From assembly GCF_000283155.1 (NCBI RefSeq), contig NW_004454261.1:4460179-4524178 (forward strand): a stretch of DNA of 64,000 bases, written 5' to 3'. The notes beneath the pieces were generated by a model. It did not search any database, was not told the DNA's origin, and saw only the letters and a program-made list of their open reading frames with translations. This DNA is from Ceratotherium simum simum (taxonomy: Eukaryota; Chordata; Mammalia; Perissodactyla; Rhinocerotidae). Every line of letters starts with the position of its first letter. Position 1 is the first letter of the stretch. This document shows positions 56,101-64,000 of this stretch, in pieces. Both the position numbers and the translations under genes were made by a program.

Positions 56101-59100
56101 CCCGGGGAGGTCTGCCGTCACTGAGGGGGAGGGGACGGTGTGAGGCGCCAGGGCAGGGTGGCAGCACGGGGCCGGGCCACCTCCCTCCCAGGTGCGGTGC
56201 GCGTTGCTGGTACCCGGATCTAGAAAAGGTCTTCTGCTCTTTAACTCTACCCCGGCCAGGCTCGCCCCTGTGCGGGCCACAGCCACCATTGGTGGGCACC
56301 TTGTCTTGGGTCCTCTAGGGGAAGAGGAGTCAGCCCAAGGTCCCAGGCGGACCTAGTCTAGAACATTCCCTCCTGAAATCAAGGGCCAGCACGCCAGCCC
56401 CCACGGCCAAACCAAACCCCACTTCTCCCTAACACTATCTAGCACTTTACAACGCGGTGGTTACAACCACCCAGAGGGGCCTTCCAGGAGGCCAGCATGG
56501 CAAGTGCACATTTGCCTGGAAAAGCTGTAAATGCCTCCTGGACGGTGAATGGCCGTCAGAGGAAAGGACGGGGCTTTGGTTTGTTTCGTTCTGAGGGGAT
56601 CAGGGAAAAGAGCGGAGCTGCCAGGCTTGCCCCCCGTGGACGCACGGCTCTGCCACGCCCACCCCGACAACCCACTACGCAGCCGCCACGCCGCTGCTGG
56701 GAAGCACTCACCACTCCGAACTTCTTGAAGTATTCCCTGAGCTCTGTCTCACCACAATTGTGAGGAATTCCACCGACAAATATCTTATTTGATTTACTGT
56801 TATCACTCCTGGGTCCTTTCTGCTGTTTCAAGAAGGAAAAGACGGTTAGTCCACGTGGGGACCCTCCCGGCGCTCCCCAGGCTGCGTGTGACAATATCGG
56901 CAGCGGTTCTAGAGCCAGCGACAAGCCAGGCTGCACACTCCAACAACCCAGCAAGTCCACAGAGACCCCAACAGCAAGCAGCATCAACTCTCTTTCCTTT
57001 TCCTACGGAGACCCGAGGGGACAGGGATCCACACGTGGCAGGACTGCACCTCAAATACATTCACACACAGCATGCCCGGGGTCCTGTGTTCACTTATTCT
57101 GAATTACAACAGCTACAGACCTAAAAAGCTCTACAATGTGAAACTAAGGATTTTAGGAGGGTAAGAAAAAACAAACTGGCCTCAACGATTAAAACTGGTA
57201 CAGACAACACTGGTTTTTCAGGTGGTAGCTTTTAAGCTGGTGACAAAAGATGACTACAAAAAGTTCTAGTAACTGAAGGGCCACCTGAATCCTCTGCCTC
57301 CTCTCCCTCTCTCCGTGGGATGACCTCACACCTCGGAGGAAAACGCTCGCCCCAAGCTCATCACCTGGGGGCAGAGGTGGAGGGGACCTTGGCTCCCGTT
57401 CCTGTGACGCTGCCTCCTCCCACTCCGTCTCCATTCCTAGGATCCTTGTTTCTTGCTCTCCCAGGAGCTCATGGGTTAAGATGTCCTAACTGCTTTGGAT
57501 TGACAGAGACTCACTTTTTGGGGGTGAGGGTTTCACGGGGGCACACGGGGTCACATCCATCACCCTGCCCAGGTTCTCCCACGTGCCTATTCTGCCTCAA
57601 TAAATCTGCTCAGACTCGAGGACACTGACAACCAAGTGGAATCGGAACCCTGCTTGGAGTCCAGACTGACAGGGCGAGGACAGATGCCTGTGAACGCACC
57701 CCAGCGCCGTGCCTGTGGCTGTGTGGACACGGGCGAGGCTGGGCATGGGTGTGGACGCGGCAGGTGTGAGGAGCTCCTTTCAGGAGACCACGCTCCAGAG
57801 TTCAGGAGTGGTACAGGCAGACAGAGGTGGACATGAATATAGGTAACTTTGGCAAAATATAAACAACTATGAACCTAGGAGGTGTATTTTAGGTGTTCAT
57901 TGTACTCTTCTTCCAATTTTTCTGTATTTGGTAAGTTTCCTAACACAAAGTTGGAAAAATAAGAACTGTTTCAAGGCTCTGAGGCCCCTGTCTACCAGAG
58001 TAGCTGGGATCCCGCTGGCAATGCAGGTTCTCAGGCCCCCACCCAGCCCTGCTGCCCAGATAGGTGTGGGGGCCACGTGGGCCTCTGAGCAGGCTCCAGC
58101 CCAGCTCTGTCCAGCAGGACTTTCTGTGAGGACTGACGGGGCCTTCAGGGTGGGAGTCTTCTCTGAGAGCCCCAGGTGGGGGTGACAGAGGACGGTTCTG
58201 CTCCAGCTGGCCAAGCTCCAGGGGCCACACACAGCTCACAGGACCCTGAAGAGTCACCACATCTGCAGACCTGGACTCAGCTGTTCGAGCACAGGCTCTC
58301 AGGGCAGCTGGCAGAGCCGGGCGGGTGGAAGCCTCGAAGCTGAGGGCGCTCCCACACTTCGCAAGGCTGCACTCGGCCCCCTCGGGCAAGCTGGGAGAGC
58401 CAGCCAGGATGAAACACAAGGCTCCTGACGACAACTGGGTGTGAGCTGCCACTTATTTTAAGGCGAATAAGAATTTTCTTGGCTACAAGATAAAAAACTT
58501 ACAGCGTTGGATAAATCTAAGAAATTCTCAGCTGCTCAAATGTCAAACTAGAAGCCCTTCTGCCACTCTCAACCTTAACGAGGAAAAACACCAGATCAAA
58601 GGCACGTGTTTCCTTTACGCCGCGGGTGCGCAGAGAGGTCGCCCCGCCCCAGCCCCTTACCCAGCCTTCTTTTGGCCTTGTCCTCTCCGGCTGCATCCCC
58701 CGAGGTGTACATGGCTTTGGGTCAATCTGTAGGAAGTTTCAAACGAGCCTGTTGTGAATATGAGGCTATTTTCTCTAGAAAAGAAGGGTGAGAGCGACAG
58801 CAGCCAGTAGCCCAGCAAATCAGCCCCCACCCCCGGGTCAGTTCACCCCACATCCGCCTCCCGTTCCGACAGCCAGTCTAAGCACAGAGCCCTAATCTTT
58901 CTAAACCAACCCCTGGGAGACGTTTTCAACATGAACACCCATCAAAGCGCAGCGACAGAGGTGAGCTGAAGGAAGGGCAAACGCAAAGGAGCCAGGAGAG
59001 CTCCACTGAAGGAGGGACACTCACGTTTCGGCCGTCTAGGGTGTGTGGTCTGCTGGCCAGCACCGTCCCCACACAGTTCGGGTCTTTAAATTTGACAAAC

Positions 59101-59899
59101 CCGAAGCCCCGAGACTGGTTGGTCGTCTTGTCTTTCATGATCACACAGTCCACCACCTCTCCATACTGGGAGAAGTAGCTGCGCAGGGTCTCTGCTCGGA
59201 GATCGGACAAAACACACACACCAGAGCGCTAAGCACAGTGTCACACCCGCGTGCACACGCGCCTGGTTCACCAGGCTGAGCTGGAAAGCATGGAACTAGA
59301 AAGCTTTAAACAGGCTAATCAGCTAACTTGGGGGGCAGTGGAAGAGGGTCGGGGGGGGACACACAGGGGAGGAGGGTCCCACACTACACCTGTGTGCCAC
59401 ATCTTCCTGTGAACTAGAAAGGCTGCAGCTGAGGGCAGCAGCAGCCACGGGCACCCACGACAGAAGCTGAAGGGAATGCCAAGGGCCGACTTCGAATGCC
59501 GCCGTGATCACAAACCTCCTCGCCTCAGGTCTGAGCTCAGTGACCGCCCGGTTAGCCCCAGCCCTCCACACTCCGCACGGCAACAGCCCTGCCTTCAGAG
59601 CCCACCTCGGCCTTGAGCCGGGAACCTGCCCTCTCGGCTCTCCCCTAACTCTGACGTAAAACAACAGGACGCGTCAACAGTCTCAGAGCCAGTGATCAGC
59701 TCCTCTCTGCCCTCAGCCAACTCGTAATCAAATGCCCCCACCCCAGAAATCAAGAATTAAGAGAAAACCCGAGGGAGCAGCCAGAGATGAGTTCACACAG
59801 CGGAGACCGAGGTCACAGGCCTGCCGGCAGCCGGACACGCCGGCCCGTCCACACCTACCTTGGGTGGTGCTCCAGTCCAGGCCGCCCACGAAGAGCTTC
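43925..59899 (-). CDS. DAZAP1: DAZAP1, DAZ-associated RNA-binding protein (exons 2-12)
   Basis: DAZAP1 is an hnRNP-like protein that shuttles between nucleus and cytoplasm, regulates splicing and translation, and is abundant in testis. Eleven exons here are 59859-59899, 59025-59191, 58661-58726, 56712-56822, 55443-55491, 52265-52347, 49311-49464, 47705-47734, 47456-47596, 46025-46201 and 43925-44100, totalling 1195 nt. A 29-nt coding exon 1, as in human, would bring this to 1224 nt, exactly 407 codons plus stop. RRM1 has KLFVGGLDW (RNP2) and RGFGFVKF (RNP1). RRM2 has IFVGGI and RGFGFITF. The C-terminal half is Pro/Gly/Tyr/Gln-rich and ends GRGQNHNVQGFHPYRR. Exon 1 is not in the window, so the gene runs past the right edge. 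Confidence 0.97.
45903..45956. repeat. 23-bp tandem duplication in DAZAP1 intron 11
   Basis: CTCCCCAACAGCTCACAGCT occurs twice in tandem. Confidence 0.85.
46025..46201 (-). CDS. DAZAP1: DAZAP1 exon 11
   Basis: 177 nt. Encodes FGYGPPPPPPDQFAPPGVPP and SKAPTAQPDFPYGQY. Proline-rich. Donor GTGAGT. Confidence 0.96.
46400..46680 (-). mobile_element. ERE SINE, minus orientation
   Basis: Reverse-complement ERE with a T-rich start, CGGCCCTGCACTAACATTTG, GGGATACGAATCGGCAAACC and the end ACTGGGCCGGCCCC. Near-perfect 11-bp duplication GTAAC(A/C)GCACT at 46389-46399 and 46681-46691. Lies in DAZAP1 intron 10. Confidence 0.93.
47456..47596 (-). CDS. DAZAP1: DAZAP1 exon 10
   Basis: 141 nt. Encodes GYGPPPAGRGAPPPPPPFTS, YIVSTPPGGFPPPQGFPQGY and GAPPQF. 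Donor GTGAGT. Confidence 0.96.
47705..47734 (-). CDS. DAZAP1: DAZAP1 exon 9 (30-nt micro-exon)
   Basis: A 30-base exon, a multiple of three, encoding MWVPAGQAI with split Gly codons at both ends. Skipping it would keep the frame. Acceptor CATTTAG, donor GTAAGT. Confidence 0.95.
49311..49464 (-). CDS. DAZAP1: DAZAP1 exon 8
   Basis: 154 nt. Encodes VEVKRAEPRDSKSQAPGQPG, ASQWGSRVVPSAANGWAGQP and PPTWQQGYGPQ. Covers the end of RRM2 and the start of the low-complexity tail. Confidence 0.96.
52265..52347 (-). CDS. DAZAP1: DAZAP1 exon 7 (RRM2 RNP1)
   Basis: 83 nt. Encodes FGFITFEDEQSVDQAVNMHF and HDIMGKK. The donor is weak: six A bases then GTGTGTAG instead of GTRAGT. Confidence 0.95.
55443..55491 (-). 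CDS. DAZAP1: DAZAP1 exon 6 (RRM2)
   Basis: 49 nt. Encodes VTEVVMIYDAEKQRPR plus one base of Gly. Donor GTAAAA, acceptor CTTCCAG. Confidence 0.96.
56712..56822 (-). CDS. DAZAP1: DAZAP1 exon 5 (RRM2 start)
   Basis: 111 nt if the upstream AG of a CAGCAG tandem acceptor is used, encoding QKGPRSDNSKSNKIFVGGIP and HNCGETELREYFKKFGV. The alternative acceptor removes the Gln. Donor GTGAGT. Confidence 0.95.
57820..57965 (+). mobile_element. Old L1 3'-end fragment
   Basis: ATAGGTAACTTTGGCAAAAT ... GTGTTCATTGTACTCTTCTT ... AAAGTTGGAAAAATAAG, in the order of an L1 3' UTR. In DAZAP1 intron 4. Confidence 0.55.
58661..58726 (-). CDS. DAZAP1: DAZAP1 exon 4 (inter-RRM linker)
   Basis: 66 nt, phase 0. Encodes IDPKPCTPRGMQPERTRPKE and GW. 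Donor GTAAGG, acceptor CTACAG. Confidence 0.96.
59025..59191 (-). CDS. DAZAP1: DAZAP1 exon 3 (RRM1)
   Basis: 167 nt. Encodes TLRSYFSQYGEVVDCVIMKD, TNQSRGFGFVKFKDPNCVGT and ASRPHTLDGRN. Contains RNP1 RGFGFVKF. Donor GTGAGT. Confidence 0.97.
59859..59899 (-). CDS. DAZAP1: DAZAP1 exon 2 (RRM1 RNP2)
   Basis: 41 nt. Encodes KLFVGGLDWSTTQ, with RNP2. Donor GTAGGT, acceptor GATTGCAG. Confidence 0.96.
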
Positions 59900-62800
59900 C
59901 TGCAATCCAACAAGAAAACACTAAGGGTCAAGATGGCTCTTGCCTTAAAGATGCCGCCTCTCCAACCCAGCCTAAAGTGGGCAGCCACGCCACAGAGGAA
60001 GCTCGTGCAAACCGCCGACTCACACCCAGGTCACGGCAATGGCACGAGGTGCCTCGGCCTCGCCGGCTGCAGACATGAGAAATGACTCCCAGACTTGCGG
60101 CCACGGAGGGGAGCGCGTGTTGTAATGCGCAGGTGAGGAGGATGTGTCTGGAGCGGCACGTGCACACTGACCACAGCCACAGGGAGAAAAGGAGCCCGCA
60201 ACACATGACAGCTTCGGAGCGTGGTTCTGGGGCAGGCTGCCCTACTGCTCCAGCGAATACGGTGGACTGAGTCAGAACCTCAGATCACAGGCGATCCACG
60301 AGCACGACAGTGGGGCTGGGGGCTACAGGACACAGCCTCAGATTCCAGCACGTGGTCACGAGTAAGGACCACCCAGCTCTGGGAGGGTCCCTGCAGCTCC
60401 AGACTCAGCACTGGGGCCCAGCCCACGCCCCCCATCCCAGAGCCGCCTGGGGTGTCCTTGCAGGCAGACACACCAGAACTTTTGAGAGGAATCCCACTGC
60501 CCTCCCTGCAGCCTAACCACCTCACGTCCGCACACCCCTGGGGCGGGCTCCACACCATCGTCTGCACAAGCGTGGGCCGGGCAGCGGCCCCCTTTCCCCT
60601 CTCACGTGGTGCCCCACCCTTGGGCTGTCCCAGCCTCACAAGGGACCCTGCGTGCTTGGGTCATAGCACCCTAGGCATGCTGAGACACGGGCCCCTGGGG
60701 CACCATTCAGGCCTCCTGAAAGCCGAGAGGCGGGCAGGACACAGGAGGCAGGGGAGGGGCTCCAGCAACAGTGAGGCAGCTCTCTGTCCTGCCTGCTTCC
60801 CCAGGAAAAGGGGACATAACCACCGTCCCCCTCGGAGCTGGACCCGGGCGCTAACGGGCCCAGGCTTGGTCCCCAAGTCCACAGCCAACCACACCACACC
60901 CGGCTTGAAGACAGAACAGCCCCCTGGGTTGCCCCAAGCAACCAAGAGAACTGCCAGACAGGGCACCCCGTCCTCTGCCCGAGGACAGGCCCTGCGTGGT
61001 GGCCAGCGTAGCCGTCACCTCTGCTCCATCGGTGACTCGAGCCTCCATGCGTCAGCCCCTGGCAAAATGCCTGGGACAGCAGGACTGTGGGGGCTCGTTC
61101 CTACTCGGCTCTTTCCCCAGGAAGGGCAACTCTGTGCGAGCAACAGTCTCCCCGCCACCAGACAGGCACACACTGCCATCCTCAGATGTCAACAACAAAC
61201 ACATGCAGGCTATCAGGCGTGCTGGCCGGGGGGCTGAGGAGGGGACTCAGGAGGGCGCGTAGGCCGAGGCTGTGCTGGCAGGGAGCTGTGCAAGGATGGG
61301 CTCCGGGAAACATGCTGACCACGCAGCCGAGGGAGGCACACATTCAGGCCTCATTAACTTCAAGTCGCGTCTCCCACGTAGCCCTTCGGAACCAGGCCAG
61401 CCTCCTCCTCCTCCTCCGTCTGTGCCCCACTCCCCGAGGGCCGTCCTGGGGGCAGCCCAGAGCAAGCTGTGACTCAGGCCCCGCCCCACTGTCCCCAGCT
61501 GGCGCAGGGCACCCAGGAGGGCACAGGGCGCCACAGGGCAGCACAGGACTGAAGGCCGCGAGGCCGGCAGGTGCTGCGGAGGATCTGCTGGTCCTTCGGC
61601 ACGGCAACAGACGAGGGCTCGCTGTGGAAAAGCAGCATTGAGCAGGAAAAAGAGACCTCAAGCTTTCTCAAAAAACCAAAGCCAACCGATGAAGAGCAAC
61701 ACCAGCCTCTCTAGAGCACTGCGTCCAACCCAAACAGAAACGTAGGAAGCGGGCGTCCTCCTGCCCACGGGGTAAGGGACTCGTCTGACCAGTCCAGGTG
61801 CCAGTCTCACTTCAATTCCACAATGAGACGGTAGGGGAGAAGAGCAGACGTGTGTCACCTGCGCAGCTGGCAAACCGGGGACCCGCCCTGCGGACGGGGT
61901 AACAACACGGGACCAACACTGTGCTCCCGGCGGTTCTGTGGTCACGCTGCGTTCACTGCAGAGAACAGTTCTGTTCTTCGACAGCAGAACATACCGAGTG
62001 TCTCCACAAAGGGCACCAGGTCCGGGTCTGTTCACTCTCGAATACCCACACAGTTGGGGCAGCGGGGGGCATGCACAGACGGGGCAAAATGTGAGCCACA
62101 GAAGAGTATGGCTGGGCAGAGAGTATATGGGGCTTTTATTACGATTCTCGTAATTTCACAAGTCTGAAGTTATATAAAGTGGTGAGCTATGAAAAACGTT
62201 CATTGCTGAGGAAGCAGCAGGACTGAAGTTTCTTCTGAAACCAGTCTCACCAGGTAGGACATCTGACACTCAGCAAGAACCCCTCTCCTGCGACACAACT
62301 TGTCTACTCAAGGAAAGACTGCAGCCTCCGTGCCAGCACTGTACTCGGGACTTCACGGGTTTCCATTTCCTTTCCTCCTGCTCCACTCTCCCCGGGCTGC
62401 AGACAGAAGGTTCTGGAAGGTAGAGGGAGGCCCCACTGACTGGTGGTGACAGGGCTCATCTCCAGGATGAAGCCTTAACCTCTGAGCCTCAGGCTTTTTA
62501 CTCAAAAAAATAATACGGGTCCTGGGTGCCAACGTCACCAGGCGTGAGAGATGAGGCACCTGGCGCCCCAGAGACTAAGGAGCCCTGGGCAGGACGAGCC
62601 AGACACGGCTCCACCGCCACCCAGGCAGCAAAGTCATCACCGGCCAACGAGGACGTGCACACTGGCCCAGAGCGCGAGGCTCTGTCCACCTGCCGCCATC
62701 CAGGGGCGGCCCCCACAGACTCCCTTGGCCCCGTGCGAACTAAGGCATTGCCAGGCGTGCACACACGGGACACGCAGATTAAGGGATTAGCTACCCCAAG

Positions 62801-64000
62801 TGGCTCCCCTCTCCAGCCCCTCCCTGCTCTGAATGGTACAAGAGTCATGACACCTGCGGCTGGAAGTCAGGGCCCCTCACAGACCCTTGAGGGGACCTCC
62901 TAGCTCTATCAGGCCCACCGGGGTGACCCAGACTCAGGTTCCCAAGCAGGAAACAGGCAATGCCACCATGCGGGGATCCGGCAGAGATCGTCTGTGATCA
63001 GCACACTCGCTCCCAGGGCCAGCTCGTCCACAGCGGGTGCCGGTGACTTCCTCCTGGAAGGGGCTATGCAGAGCAACCATGGCACCAGGCTCCGATTAAT
63101 ATCCACCCTCCTCTCCCTGCTGAAACCGAAACCTGCTTTTGGACGACTATGTGCTCTCGCTGTGTGTACTCTAGGGCAGCCTCGTGCTGTCTCTGCCAGA
63201 AAGTCAGTCTTCAGCGGCTTCCCCTGGCCCAGGCCGAGCGCCGCGGGCTCTGGCCCTGGCAGTGCGCTGCAGGCTTTAGAAAGTGCCCCCCAGCGAGGTG
63301 GGGCGAGGCGGCCACTGGAAAGGCAGCAGTGGGGCAGACCTTCACTCACGAGGGCAGGAAACAGAGACCCAAGACCAATCACGGTTGTCAAGCTGCCCCT
63401 TTTCTTCTTCAAGATCACACCACCCAGAGCCTGTGCTGGCACCTCCTGCCTCTCCAGCGGGCGCACACTGGGACCCGGTCCCCCTAAGTATGTCCTCGAT
63501 GCCCTGCAGGGAAGGAGGCAGCCCTGGGCGGAGCCCTGGCCCAGAAGTCAGGGAGCCACCCCACTTCCAGGCCCTTCTGCTGTGACACACACGAAGACCC
63601 GAAGGCGGCCGTTGTGCGCGGGCCTCACCCCAAAGCCTGCCTCACCCTGCGTGCCGTGAGCCCGCCCGTGCCAGCCCATGCCCTTCGCAGCCCGGGCTTC
63701 CCTCTTGCCAGCGAGTCAGACCATCCCCTCCCAGAGAACTGTGGGAGCCGAGTGACACCTAAGAAACTCCAGGACCCAGACGCGGCTGTACTGTGCGCTG
63801 AACGAGCACGTGGAATGAGCCCGAGCGCCCCGGGGCCCAGTGCTAACTTGCGACATCCATGGCCTCGCCCTCTCCCAGACAGACCCCGTGTCCGCCCCAA
63901 CAACCCCGGGAACTGGGCAAGAGCCTCAGGCACACAAGCCCCTCCCACAGGAAACCACACTCTCAACTCCGAGAGGGCCTGATGCCGGGATGGGGGGCAG
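59900..64000 (-). other. DAZAP1: DAZAP1 intron 1 (part)
   Basis: 4.1 kb of intron up to the window edge. I searched by eye for a start exon encoding NNSGADEIG before a donor and found none. No repeat or other gene was recognised with confidence. Confidence 0.6.

Noticed and set aside
59900..64000. DAZAP1 exon 1 within the window
   Set aside because: No minus-strand sequence coding for the expected NNSGADEIG start before a donor was found, nor a CpG-island promoter at the right edge.

Overview
This is mammalian nuclear DNA, very GC-rich, with spliced genes. It carries at least seven tRNA-derived SINEs whose heads (a GGGCCGGCCC-type start followed by A- and B-box-like motifs) match the equine repetitive element (ERE) family. 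That points to a perissodactyl, most likely a horse (Equus). The gene content and order match human 19p13.3 read in reverse: PCSK4, C19orf25, APC2, RPS15, DAZAP1. All identifications come from recognising the encoded proteins by eye and checking splice sites and reading phases; no database was searched.

Layout. (1) 1-2.4 kb: the last four exons of PCSK4 (+), a testicular proprotein convertase, with a poly(A) signal at 2391. (2) 2.4-5 kb: intergenic, with an L1 tail that appears split by an LTR-like insert, itself carrying an ERE. (3) 5.0-7.7 kb: C19orf25 homologue (+), a 118-residue coiled-coil-like protein of unknown function, driven by a CpG-island promoter. (4) 8.3-33.3 kb: APC2 (-), tail-to-tail with C19orf25. 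Fourteen coding exons are placed. The large last exon is interrupted by a 470-N assembly gap. A plausible upstream first exon lies in a CpG island that also holds a close match to the REST/NRSF RE1 element. (5) 37.9-39.6 kb: RPS15 (-), complete at 145 codons, with a start codon isolated in exon 1 and a 5'-TOP-like leader. (6) 43.2 kb to beyond the right edge: DAZAP1 (-), exons 2-12, an RNA-binding protein with two RRMs. Adding a 29-nt coding exon 1, expected beyond the window, would give exactly 407 codons.

The three minus-strand genes run head-to-tail. They are functionally unrelated: Wnt/microtubule regulation in neurons, a housekeeping ribosomal protein, and a splicing/translation regulator. 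Two CTCF-like motifs lie between the APC2 promoter region and RPS15.

The most interesting non-coding structure is in APC2. A 63-67 bp minisatellite is organised as an exact 195-bp three-unit higher-order repeat. A single inverted copy, with a 39-nt perfect match, lies on the far side of two small coding exons. This could fold the pre-mRNA around those exons. I did not find a convincing wholly new biological system.
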